Source of the DNA: Pegoplata infirma
Taxonomy: Eukaryota > Arthropoda > Insecta > Diptera > Anthomyiidae
Assembly: GCA_963921195.1 (NCBI GenBank)
Contig: OY992536.1
Coordinates: 98,047,550 to 98,111,549 of the forward strand
Length of the DNA stretch: 64,000 nt
Direction of reading: 5' to 3'
In this document: positions 31,801 to 40,764 of the stretch, one piece after another
How positions within the stretch are numbered: position 1 is the first letter of the stretch
How the letters are laid out: each line of letters opens with the position of its first letter
Notes under the pieces: model-generated
The model's database searches: none
What the model was told of the DNA's origin: nothing
The model's input: the letters and a program-made list of their open reading frames with translations, nothing else
Made by a program: the position numbers and the translations under genes

Positions 31801-33697
31801 TAATAGTATACACGTCTTGTTCAGAGCAAATATCAATTAGGGTGACATTGTCCAGACCAGTTCTGACATATGTAGCGGAACCATATGAACGATGGTATAG
31901 TACACCAACAGCATCATATCCATCAATCATGCCACGTATATTGAATTCTTCTTCAGTTAAAATGTGGGTTTCTTGTATGATGACGACATCAATACATTCG
32001 TCAGACAGCAGACGCGAGATATAATCGCATTTAGCTCTGCTCATTCCCTCAATATTAAGCTGTAGAATTCGGACCGAAGGTCCGATATTCTTTGTCAAGA
32101 AGCTCTTAGAAGAGCTAGTTCGGTTTACTTTAGGCTGCATTATTTTGTTGTTGTTTTATCTGCTTAGTATTTCTAGTTGTTTGTTTTTTCAAATTTACCA
32201 GGAGACCAGATATAGTTCTGATAGTTTGGCAGCCAGTCGCGATAGATCATTTAGCGGAAACCAGGGTGCACCTGCAAACAGTATTGTTCACGGAGGCGAT
32301 CTATATTACACCCCAATATATACTTTATGGGGTCCCAGATCGATATTTCGATGAGTTACAAACGGAATGACAAACTTATATCGTCGAACTATATTCAATA
32401 AATGCCAAGTCGAAAAAGCTCACTGTTCAGGAGAGCTAAAAAACTAGTTATTTCGCATATTATTGCAACAAAAAACAATGTACCTTCCATAAGATGGTTT
32501 AAATATTTTAAGTAATTTTTACATATGCCAAAAATTTTATATTTTGCACTTGTTTGCGTATTTTTCAGAGTTGGCATTTATTACTATTACAAAAAACAAA
32601 TATTTTTTTGGAGTTGGCATATTTTGTCGGAAAGTAAAAATACATTTTTTTTGAAAAATTTTTATAATTTTTTTTTCGGTTTTTGTTATCCTTAATACGG
32701 TAATTGCAAAAACTGAAAAAAAAAAATTAAAAATCTTTGCATATTTTTAAAAGTTACTAGCTCCGAAAGCCTCTTAATCTCAGGGTGGTCAACTTTGGCA
32801 CTCTGTAACTCACGCTGTAATGTAATAGGGTCACTCCAAACTAGCTATTTTGAGAGATAATATCATTGACTTTATTTGCCCCACGGATAATGTTTCAATC
32901 TGATAAATAGTTTGAAAGTTACATAAATAAAAGCATTTTTTTTTTTGCAAACACTATTTACCGATATTTTTTAAAATGGCAATATCTCGAGAACCAGTCA
33001 TTAGATATCAAAATCTTTACAAGATTCGTGTTCAGAATGGCAAATGCAATAAGAAATGTGGTCTAATTTTTTTTAAAAAAATTTTTGAAAAATTTTTGGA
33101 AATTTACAATGGGAGTGGCATTTATTTTCACCAAAAAAATATGTACTTTGAGTTAGCAGAATAACAAAAATGGATGTAAAACGATAACAAATTATTTTTT
33201 TGCTCTGAAATTTTTATGACAGATAGGTATTACATAGGGGAGCTATTTGCCATCGGAAACTCATTTCGGTCAAATTTGAGTTGGCATATTTTGAATATAG
33301 GTTCACGATATATACCCTCTATCACTAAGTGGAGGGTATAAAAAGGTTAAAGTCCTGCACTTGTGCCGAGAGGATAAGAAAATACAAAGCCTTTTTGGGG
33401 CTTCGTTTGATTTGTTTTTTTTCTTTAAATGTTTCTTCTTTAAATCTGCATTAGAATCTGATAATCTTTCTGTATATATTTTTCCAAAAATATAGACAGC
33501 GGTCATAAGTTATTTTAAAGTTATGTGCTCTTAACACAAAAAAAATTATATGCATTTTTATTTTTGACCAATTGTTAAATATCTTTTTTCTCTTTTCAGT
33601 TGGTAATGGCGCAATTTTAGACATTGTTTTGGACAATTTCCATTATACACCACCAGCTGGTTTTGAAAGTATTATGCTCGAACAATCCTTATTGTAA
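25887..33697 (+). CDS. SPRYD7: SPRYD7-like SPRY-domain protein, three exons
   Basis: Exons are 25887-25992, 26060-26647 and 33600-33697, with a 67-bp first intron (GTGAGT...TTTCAG) and a 6952-bp second intron (GTAAGT...TTTTCAG). The frame is continuous, giving 263 aa. The N-terminus MFCCLRTCLNG resembles the cysteine-rich start of SPRYD7 (C13orf1/CLLD6), a small SPRY-domain protein without established enzymatic activity. SPRY features are GTGGCLASAPL (50-60), SYFEVKIQQKG, GLATRQADLN, HNNEE (110-114), DEGDIVGVSFDHIELNFYFN (191-210), TVYPVIF and the C-terminal YTPPAGFESIMLEQ. Vertebrate SPRYD7 is about 196 aa; the extra length is one insert at about 115-190 containing six consecutive glycines and an acidic, low-complexity stretch. 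The opposite frame at 26085-26537 is a shadow. Confidence 0.93.
26765..27300 (+). repeat. Partial copy of the foldback element found at 54409
   Basis: TATATGGCCATGCCAAATTGGACACTTT, then TTCTTCAAAAAATGGTCCAAATT and a CAATGGTGCGTCCTAGATGG...ACCGACCCCCA segment, follow the same order as 54409-54920. Only one arm is present. Confidence 0.65.
27310..29000. mobile_element. Helentron-like repeats, family 2 (two orientations)
   Basis: Minus-orientation sequence (27310-27480: CACTTTGTCATTC...CATAAAGTATATATA...GATGTCCTTCCGTCC) is followed by a plus copy that starts ACAAGTAAAAAAGTTAAATTCGG at about 27752 with the palindrome TTCGGCCTTGCCGAA. It runs to GACAGACAGACGGACATCGC at about 28955-28975 and is then broken by the LINE. 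Its tail (ATATACTTTATGGGGTC...CGATATTTCGATGAGTTACA) resumes at 32316. Confidence 0.7.
29001..32310 (-). mobile_element. Full-length APE-type non-LTR retrotransposon
   Basis: One intact frame (29135-32140) with about 170 bp of 5' leader and about 130 bp of 3' tail that ends in AAAT tandem repeats (minus strand, about 29008-29025). The flanks are two halves of a family-2 Helentron-like repeat (broken near 28998 and resuming near 32316), which fixes the insertion to within a few bases. No ORF1 is present, so it appears to be a single-frame element. It lies antisense in intron 2 of the SPRYD7-like gene. Confidence 0.85.
29135..32140 (-). CDS. LINE endonuclease-reverse transcriptase, 1001 aa, intact
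   Basis: The N-terminal half is an APE-type endonuclease that nicks target DNA: LQLNIEG (about residue 30), IIQETH, a NVYKPP block, YTGDFNSQH (about 148) and the terminal SQHRPV. The middle is a reverse transcriptase: SYRPIALLSVVYKLLERLI, motif A FIDLKAAYDTVW, motif B NGLPQGSVLAPLLFN and catalytic YADD (in FSYADDIAIA). The C-terminus has CDCSDVNQTIYHIIKDC, a C-x-C-x8-H-x4-C zinc-binding pattern. All catalytic motifs are present and no stop or frameshift interrupts the frame, so the copy is young and possibly active. I see no RNase H domain. Clade is uncertain: single-frame organisation and AAAT tail fit RTE-like elements, but the endonuclease start does not clearly do so. Confidence 0.93.
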   Translation of the reverse strand: MQPKVNRTSSSKSFLTKNIGPSVRILQLNIEGMSRAKCDYISRLLSDECIDVVIIQETHILTEEEFNIRGMIDGYDAVGVLYHRSYGSATYVRTGLDNVTLIDICSEQDVYTITIEISGVHIINVYKPPNILWPDSVLPTFPHPSLYTGDFNSQHTSWRYPTDDKSGNMLVEWAEVNNLNLIFDAKDAATFHSGRWRRGYNPDLTYVSLRDDHTPIPVYRKVLQTFPNSQHRPVFLEIGIQIPLVESFPKPRWNFCKASWKSFSRDLDSNIRWINPTPNNYPRMVKMVIATAKKHIPRGYRKQYVPGWSEETETLHSEYLATQDETIADELLKSLDNARREKWHHTVENVNFTHSSRKAWSLLRKLGNSTPITTSKSNIHPDSIALNIKRTSKIVSEKKHTINIKKKLKELKNESSIIPQFSGPFSEEEINFAISQVKSGKSAGADGIFPEFFIHSGKNFRKWLTLFYSNVLLTGVMPTDLKRSKILALLKPGKPKEQAESYRPIALLSVVYKLLERLIYNRVEPTINSIVPVEQAGFRSGRSCTDQVLSLTTYIEAGFQLKLRTSVAFIDLKAAYDTVWKDGLIYKFLKVIPCIRTATLLNNMLSDRHFIVYLGNKQSRKCKLNNGLPQGSVLAPLLFNLYTHDLPSTYSKKFSYADDIAIATQRYLVKDAESVLTNDLLSLGNYFKKWRLCPSLNKTEVTCFHLNNSQSDLKLNVRFGDTILPFNPTPKYLGVTLDRTLSFKKHIENTANKVKTRNNIIQKLASTTWGASAKTLRSASLGLVYSSAEYCAPVWLNSPHVNKLDIQLNACMRLITGTMSSTPIRFLPVLSNILPPSLRRQNALLREHRKIIANPSLKIHQYIEAANDDRLISRKPPLKLAESLANNNYDPYNIWFNNWNQASCDDLMKIQDLTCMPPGSELPRPIWVRLNRIRTNNGRCAATLFKWGSAVSPLCDCSDVNQTIYHIIKDCPHRKFLGELHELNNAGPDAVRWLKNIDINI
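32316..33345 (+). mobile_element. Family-2 Helentron-like tail and AT-rich intron sequence
   Basis: After the LINE the interrupted repeat resumes (TATACTTTATGGGGTCCCAG, then GAGTTACAAACGGAATGAC). A second family-2 right end, TATATACCCTCTATCACT then AGTGGAGGGTATAAAAA, lies at 33310-33342. The rest, 32395-33300, is AT-rich and unassigned. Confidence 0.6.
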
Positions 33698-34182
33698 AAT
33701 TATTAAAAATTTAAGTTAAAACAAAAATGTAATAATTTTTAAGTTTTAATTATCTAAAATTTGTATTTAATTTAGAAATTTAACACCCTCTAGTCTTTAA
33801 ATATAGTTTTCAAAATATACTTTTATTAACTTAAGTTACTTATTAAAAAAAAATAATTTCAAAGGTTCTCCTCAGACATTAAACATTTCAAAAAATTTAC
33901 ATTCCTTTTTATACATATTTTTGATGATCTACGAAAAGTTTAAAATTTAACTTTTCTTTGCGATAAAGCTTATAAATTAACTTATAATTATAAATTATCT
34001 TTATTCCTTGCTGACTATATAAGAAATTATTAAAAAAAAAATAATTGAGTTATAAATAAGATCTTAAAATCAAATCTAAAATAATGTGTTTTAATTTTCA
34101 GATTTAAAACCTATTAACAGTCTTGTTTTAAATGAATTTTGCAGTGGAAGAATAAATTACGTTTTTTCAATTAACAACACTA
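33698..34182 (+). other. Probable 3' untranslated region of the SPRYD7-like gene
   Basis: AT-rich, with no frame. The clearest polyadenylation hexamer is AATAAA at about 34151-34156, which would give a 3' UTR near 470 bases. It ends where a foldback element begins (34183). Placement of the cleavage site is inference. Confidence 0.45.
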
Positions 34183-34366
34183 CTCTACATGGTTTTTTAC
34201 CTTTTAGAATACATTTTGGTCTCCTAAACACTAATCTGTCATCAGTATTCAAGTGTACATGTGTGTATCAATGGAGTTTCAATTTTTAAAAGAAAATATA
34301 TCAAAAACGATACAATAATATGTTAGTGGATTAGCAAAAATAAAATTTGGAAAACAAAGTAAATTC

Positions 34367-35540
34367 TATACTCAGAATAAAAACGCTGTCAAAAAATCTG
34401 TAAAACAACTTTCAGTTTGAATGAGCAAACTTTTAGCAGATTTTTCTGCTGAAATAGATATTTTAGCTAAATTATTAAACTATCCGTCCTTAAATTATCA
34501 ATAACAGATATCAGCAGATTATTTTGTTAATTTTACAGAAATAAATATAATATTAAAGTTTATTCGACTTTTTGTATAATATTAAGAAATGAAAATACTC
34601 GAGCTCGAGGCCCTTTTTAATTATTTTTATTTAATATTTTTTATTTTATTTATTAGTTGCCGATATTTCGTCTTTCTTTGAAAGACATCATCTGGGCTTT
34701 AATATTACAATAACGCACAAAAATTAAAAAAAACAATAATGAGTTCTATCGCCAGCGTCTAATTATGAACAGTTAATGATGATGATGAACCAGATGATGT
34801 CTTTGAAAGAAAGATGAAATATCGGCAACTAATAAATAAAAATATTTGAAAAAGGCCTCGAGCTCAAGTATATTCATTTCTTAATTTTACAGAAATATTT
34901 AGAAAATGTTCCAAGTTTCTCCAGTTTTCAGAAAGCGAACGATGCACATCAACGAAAATTTTGTTGTAGTTGTAACAAAACAATGTAAAATTTTCGTTCG
35001 TTCGTTTGTATTGTTTGGCTTCTGTAAACTGGCACTTAGGCCGATATTCTAAAAAAGTAATCCACAAAAAAAATGTTAAAATGAAAATTTCCGAATTTTT
35101 GTTGGTGTTCCAGATTTTACTTCCGAATATTTTTATTCTTTTTGTTTCATATAAAAAATTTTAAGCTTTTCGTTATTCGATTTAAATTTCGAATGTATAG
35201 GTGAAAAATAGAACACTAAATTGGATTTCATATGATTCGGAAAAAATCATGCGAATTAAAAAATTTTGAAAGTCAGAACAGAGGCCTTAATTTAAAAAAA
35301 AAAAAACAATTTTATTGAAAAACAGCATAAATTAACACTTAAAAATTTTTTTTTCTTGAAAAAATAACCGCTTTTTTATAAGTTTTAGATAAAAGTATGC
35401 CACAAAAATAAATTACAAATAAAAATAAATAAATATCAGCAGATTTTTTAGCTGAAATTAGCTGATTTTTCTGCCGTCTTGACAGATGAAATAAATTTGG
35501 TGTATTTTACAGCTGATTTAACAGAGGCTTTGTTTTGAGT
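34367..35540. mobile_element. Element with ACTCAGAATAAA ends and CAGCAGATTT words
   Basis: The left end ACTCAGAATAAAAACGCTGTC and right end GACAG...AGGCTTTGTTTTGAGT are imperfect inverted repeats flanked by AT. The subterminal regions repeat TCAGCAGATTTTT and TCTGCTGAAAT. A hairpin MITE (34584-34890) is inserted in it. Non-coding. Confidence 0.5.
34584..34890. repeat. Hairpin insert with CTCGAGCTCGAGGCC arm
   Basis: ATTAAGAAATGAAAATACTC on the left is mirrored by GTATATTCATTTCTTAAT on the right. Inside, TTTCGTCTTTCTTTGAAAGA and its inverted copy extend the arms to about 110 bp. Confidence 0.65.
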
Positions 35541-35756
35541 ATATTGTTAACTTCATATACCATGAATCCGCCCCTGATGGTACACAAATACATACAATGT
35601 GTGACAATACATTGGAAACTTTTAGATGCAATTTGTTAAAGACAAAGTAACTAATACTAAACGTTATTATTATCAAACTAGTTTTGTTTTAAAAAATGCT
35701 ATGTAGGTAATTTAAAAAACTTTTAATTTAAGCTTGATCGACCCTCGTAGCAAAAT

Positions 35757-36300
35757 GTGCTACGAGGGTCGATCTGGAAATTAGATTATTTATAGACATT
35801 TTTCAGAAATTTTTTTTAAAATATTTCGATTTTTTCCAAGTTCAAACATTAAAAATTTAAAAAAAGGTTCAATAATTTTTATTTAGTGATCAAGTAATTT
35901 TTCCAACAACACAAACAAACAGTAAATTTTTTTAAGTGCAGTAGAAAAAATCCACATTTTTCGACCTCAAATTCTTTTGACCACAAATTTTTTGTAAACA
36001 AAGAAAATATATTATTGTTTATTAATTTTAGTACACCTAAGTGTGTAGTAATGAAATATTAAAATAATTAAAATTTTTCTTTGTTTGCAAAAAATTGGTG
36101 GTCAAAAGAATTGGAGGTCAAAAAATGTGGATTTTTTCTACTGTACTTAAAAAATTTCACTGTTTGTTTAGGTTATAGGAAAAATTATTTGATCACTGAC
36201 TAGAAACTATTGGACCTTTTTTAAATTTTTAATGGTTGAACTTAGAAATATTCGAATGTCTATAAATAATTTAATTTTCCAGATCGACCCTCGTAGCACA
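35757..36300. mobile_element. Palindromic element with TGTGCTACGAGGGTCGATCT ends
   Basis: Arms of about 240 bp (35757-35995 and 36050-36300) mirror each other over GTCTATAAATAATTTAATTTCC, ATTATTTGATCACT and ACATTTTTTGACCTC segments. A third, inverted copy of the end word (GATCGACCCTCGTAGCA) lies directly outside the left end at 35738-35753. Further out, 35583-35740 and 36300-36487 are another pair of inverted arms, so this is a palindrome within a palindrome. Confidence 0.7.
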
Positions 36301-36798
36301 TTTAATATTTACTCAATTTGGACGCTATAAAGCTTAAATTAAAAATTAACTACATAACATTTTTTATAATAATGCTCGTTTGATAATAATTTTTGACTTT
36401 ATCTTTAACAAATTGCATTTTGTTAACTTTATCTTTAACAAATTGCATCTACTATAAAAAAGTTTCCAATGTATTGTCGCCCACTGTATATTTTTAACAT
36501 ACACAGGGCTTGGCCCACAAAAAATAAAAAGGCCTATATCTCGAGAAGGCAATTTAACTAAAATTTTTCTGATGATAAATTCGTGTTTAGGAGGCCAAAA
36601 TACTTAAAAAAATGTATTATAGAAGTCCGTGTAAAAAAAAGGATTATTGTAGAGTAGTGTAATCATATGGTCAACGATTGCATAACCCCCGGTTTTAAGG
36701 ATGTCGGTTAAATTTGAATAAGTTATTTTGAAAACAGAATTGAGATTCCAATTTTTGAATAAAACACAATGAAAAAACATTTTTATATAAATTTCCTA

Positions 36799-37279
36799 CA
36801 AGGGAAGTATACCAACTGTTATAAACCCATCTACCCGAAACTTTAAATATATATAAAAAAGACGATTTTAAGGATAGTGTCTCAGCTTATCGGCCATATC
36901 AGTGTTTACATTTTTTGCCGTATGAAACAATGTGGACCTTCGGAAAAACTCTGATAACTCCCGAACTAACAGGAATATCGTCTAGAGCAAAAATACGCGT
37001 CGACTTAAATTTAATAAAAATTATTTCGTATTCATATTCACACATTTTCGTGAAAAAATATTTAACGAAGCCGAAATTTTATAAGGTTATGCCACCGTTG
37101 TATAGGTAGGTATTGAAAGAACCTTTCTCCTCATAAGAAAACATATAGTTTTTTTATGAAAAAAATGGCGAAAAATCCAAAAAACGATTTTGTCGTAACA
37201 CCCCAACCTTGGAATTGTCTCCTACATATATTTTAAGTTTCATGCAAACCGGTTCATTAGGGTTAGAATACTTCCCTTG
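36799..37279. mobile_element. PIF/Harbinger-like foldback (CAAGGGAAGTAT family), copy A
   Basis: A 481-bp copy with ends CAAGGGAAGTAT...ATACTTCCCTTG (the inner part diverged), flanked by CTA and TTA. Compared with copies at 50068 and 58797 it is shortened in the right half. The interior has no intact frame; the 64-aa frame at 36915-37109 is incidental. Confidence 0.7.
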
Positions 37280-37299
37280 TTAGGTGAAATTAAACAAAG

Positions 37300-38470
37300 G
37301 TTCGAAGGAATTAATTCCATTGAGAATTAATTCGAATTCAATTATTTAAATTTACCATTCTTTAATTTAATTCTCTTATAAATAATTCGCAGGCTTAATT
37401 CTCAAGAATTAATTCCCTGTTAAATTAATTCCCCAAATAATTAATTATTTGTTTTCTTAATTCAATCTATTACAAATTGAATTAACATTATTTTTATGCA
37501 TTCCTTTGAATGAATATTAAAAATTCTTCATTCCTTCGCAAAATGTGTTAGTAAACATTTGAAAAAATACGAAAAATGTAATCAAATACGTATGTTTATG
37601 AAGCATTTTACTAATTAAAGTGTGTTAAACCTATTGGGTCCTAAGAATAAAGTCTTAAAACTAAAATTGCCGTATCTCCAAAAAAAAAACAAGCAAGATA
37701 GAGCAAAACGAAGCTAAATTTGAAGCTTAAAACTGAAATAACTCAAAAACTATTATTCGGATTACTTTCGGGTGTTTGGTGGTCGTATTCTACGATTCAA
37801 GAGCTACAAAATTGTTGTGCAACTTTTTGTCGTGTCGGCGGTAGTTACCGAAACATAAGAACTTTAAATTTTCAAAGATTCAAAGTTAGGACCCAACAGG
37901 GTCCACACATGTGTAGGGGTCAACTCTCCCTAAAGGGTCGCCATTGATTTTGATCCGAAATTTTGCTCTGTTTTTCTCTATCCTGCTTAGTTTTCGAGAT
38001 ACGGCAATTTTAGTTTTAACACTTTATTTTTAGGACCCAATAGGTTCAACGCACTTCAATTGGTAGATTGCTTCTTAAATATAAATATGTTTTTGATTAC
38101 ATTTTTTGTATTTGTTCAAATGTCTACCGAAACATTTTTCGAAAGAATGAAGAATTTATAATATTTATTCAAAGGAATGCATAAAAAAATGTTAATTCAA
38201 TTTTAGTGTTTTGTTGATCACGTTTTCATTCGAACTTGAAATCGAATAATTAAAACTTAAAAAATTATGAGGAAAAAAGTTCATTCGTTTTACTTTCACC
38301 AAATTTTAAATTTCACCAAATGTGAAACAAAACGAAAAAGAAATTCGGATGTGAAATCTAGAACACCAAAAAATTCGAAAGTTCTCATTTTCACATTTTT
38401 TATGTGAATTACTTTTTTTGGAACAGCGGCCAAAGAATTAATTCTTTCGAACCTTTGAAATGAAAGAATT
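37300..38470. mobile_element. 1.2-kb foldback element with GGAATTAATTCC-rich arms
   Basis: The outer arms (AAGGTTCGAAGGAATTAATTCC against AAGAATTAATTCTTTCGAACCTT) and inner arms (ACCTATTGGGTCCTAAGAATAAAG...TTGCCGTATCTC against GAGATACGGCAA...GGACCCAATAGGTT) are nested inverted copies. The loop (about 37730-37960) is non-palindromic and less AT-rich, with a 75-aa frame (37720-37947) lacking any recognised domain. Confidence 0.65.
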
Positions 38471-38845
38471 AAATCTTTAAGGGAGGATTACTAATGAATA
38501 GATAGTTGATAACTGTCGATTTAACGGAGCCTAATGTAAAAATTTGCAAAAAAAGTGTTACTTTATAACAAAACATTGTGTACTCCAGACTTAATGGAAT
38601 ATAAGAAATAGTAGATTCTCACTTAAAGTGATGAATATATTTTGAGTTTCATTTGTTTATATAAAAAAAATTATTTCTTGTGAAAATTAAAATTTTCAGT
38701 TACTTGGAATTAATAAACTTCTGTTAAAATTAACTCGACTATAAAAAAAGAATTCATTCTTTTTATGATCTGATTCATCTCTATCGACACTTTTAAAATT
38801 TGTTGACAAATTTTAGTTCAAACGCAAAATCCTAAATTCATATCT

Positions 38846-39384
38846 CTAGTTTGTAATATATTCCTCATCTTCTGTATCATCATCTTCCGTACTCTCATGA
38901 TAATCTTTATCCTCTTTTGTATTATCATCGTCATCCTCGTCGTCCTCCTCTTCTTCATTTTCAGAATTATTTTGTTTTATAGGCACTAATAATGATTCCA
39001 AAGCCAACATTTGTTTATTTATATTTTCATCTATATGCATATCTTCATTCTTCTCATATTTCACCAATAGATCCTGGGCTGTAGCATTGGAATACATAAG
39101 TTTTGCAGCTTGCGTTGAGGTAGTGGGAAGATCATCTTGCTGTGTAAATTGTTCTATTAAACTGGATTTTATTTGTAATTCCTCTACCTTTGGGTAATAA
39201 CAAACAAAATAATGTACATAAAAAATTATTTTAATTCCCGGATTTGTTTTTTTTTGCTCACCTTTAATTCATTAACGGATTCATTAACTCTGCCCAACAG
39301 TTTCTCCAAGGCATTTTCTATTTGCACCAGTTGATATTGTTCCTTTTGTATGTTGTGAATTTTTGATTTTATTGCTCTTTTCAT
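38846..39384 (-). CDS. Small coiled-coil protein with acidic tail, two exons, unknown function
   Basis: Exon 1 is 39384-39262 (41 codons) and exon 2 is 39187-38846, joined in phase 0 across a 74-bp GT-AG intron (donor GTGAGC, acceptor CCCAAAG); the product is 154 aa. Exon 1 alone (MKRAIKSKIHNIQKEQYQLV...) is a heptad-like helix with L/I at regular spacing, and the helix continues into exon 2 (VEELQIKSSLIEQF). A second helical segment (MLALESLLVPIKQ) precedes an Asp/Glu-rich tail of about 45 residues. I do not recognise the family; the layout would suit a small subunit of a coiled-coil complex. The consistent phase, a short fly-type intron and purposeful composition argue that it is real. Confidence 0.75.
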
Positions 39385-39659
39385 TTTTATTTTTTAATTA
39401 ATGAATTAGTTTATTCTAAATTAATAAGTTTGTTTGTTGATCCTTAAATTACTCCATTGACCAATTAATAAGTTTGTGTTTTTTTTTGTTAACTAGAAAA
39501 ATTAGTTTTCTTTAATAACAACTCTGTTTTTGGAAAAGTAAACAACAGCTGTTAGAGGGGCCAGATAACTTCAACTTTTTTAAATTCATACAATCAAAGT
39601 AAAAAAATTGAGGCATACTTTTAGGCTTACATGAAATATTTGTTTGAGCTGACAATAGC

Positions 39660-40740
39660 TGTGTTCGCGAACTCAATAATTTGTACGAATTTGTACAAAT
39701 TAGGTGTGTTCCAGAACTTTCCGGGTAAAGTTCGGTAAAATGAGAGCAAATCAAAAAACCTCTCACGATACCACAAAAAAATACAAAAGTACGGGAACGC
39801 AAAAAACCACATTTCAAGCCCAAAATAATAGAAAATGTAAACAAACCAATAACGCTGAAATATTTTTCTAAGAAAAAGTACTTTAAACAAAAAAACAAAT
39901 TGTAAAAGTTTATTTTAATAACAAAATATCTTTTTTTTGTATTGAAATAACACATTTCCTTGGTTAAGTTCTTTATTTTATTTAAATTTCCAACTAAGCT
40001 TCACAAAAAAAAAACAGCTGTTTTTTCAACATCTGATTGTTACCAATTTACCCGAAAAAAAGTGCGGGTAAGTTCGGTAAAATGAGAAACTAATTTATTC
40101 TCTCAAAAATTCTCTCATTTACCCAATTTTTGCGTACGGGAACGCTTTTCGGGCTGGTTTGGGTACCCGCGGGCACCCGCGGTAACGTTGTGGAACGAAC
40201 CTATTATTACGAATTTTGTCTAAAAGTCGTTCGCGTACTTTAAAACCCCAGTAACGAGAGAGAAAATGAGAGAAAAAAGTGACAGTTCTATTTTAGAAAC
40301 TTGCAAGTTTTTACTGGATAAATTTTTGCCAGCAAGAATTATCAAGCAGAAAAAACATCTGTTGTAAAAACATACATATGATTATATTTTTGTAAACGAT
40401 ACACAAAAATATTTTGCAGTTACATTTTTGTGCATAAAATATGATTAAATATCAACTAATTAATAAAAAAAAATACATCCCAAAATTAAATTTCTTATAT
40501 TAACAAGTTAAAAAATAAATACCAACAAACTAAAAATTTACAAATGAATGCAAAATTTTTTATAAGCTGATTTAAATCAGCTGTTTATCTAACTTGCAAA
40601 TTTTTACGGATTTCTGTTCGCGTACTTTTTACAATTTTTCCTTTTTGAGAGCGATTTCTTTTTTACTCTCTAAAATTTTGTTGCTTGATAATTTTTACTG
40701 GGAAAGTACGCAAACAGACTTAATACCAGCACATTTTGCA
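39660..40740. repeat. Nested inverted repeats with TTCGCGTACTTT and GGTGTGTTCC ends
   Basis: An inner element (about 39707-40200) has imperfect inverted ends AGGTGTGTTCCAGAAC and GTTGTGGAACGAACCT next to ATT on both sides, and repeated GTTCGGTAAAATGAGA words. It sits inside a second set of inverted words, TTCGCGAACTC/GTTCGCGTACTTT (39667, 40229 and 40617). No frame is supported; 39512-39955 minus is a shadow of AT-rich repeat. Confidence 0.5.
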
Positions 40741-40764
40741 TTTTTAAAACTCGGCTTTAGTTAA

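Larger units (their letters stand above)
26648..33599 (+). other. Intron 2 of the SPRYD7-like gene, filled by transposons
   Basis: This 6952-bp intron separates the last 98 coding bases from the rest of the SPRY domain. It contains a partial foldback copy (26765-27300), family-2 Helentron-like pieces in both orientations (27310-29000 and 32316-33345) and a full-length antisense LINE (29001-32310). Splice sites at both ends are intact, so the gene can still be spliced. Confidence 0.85.
34183..36663. mobile_element. Foldback element (ACACTACTCTACA family) opened by nested insertions
   Basis: The left end ACACTACTCTACATGG (34183) with CTCCTAAACACTAATCTG is matched by the right end GATAAATTCGTGTTTAGGAGG...GTAGAGTAGTGT (36663), the same ends as the 334-bp copy at 22757. 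About 2.2 kb has been inserted between the arms: an ACTCAGAATAAA-ended element (34367-35540), itself broken by another hairpin, and a CTACGAGGGTCGATC palindrome (35757-36300). Confidence 0.65.

Noticed and set aside
39512..39955. 147-aa minus frame
   Set aside because: AT-rich, Phe/Leu/Tyr-rich, overlaps inverted repeats and has no domain or splice support.
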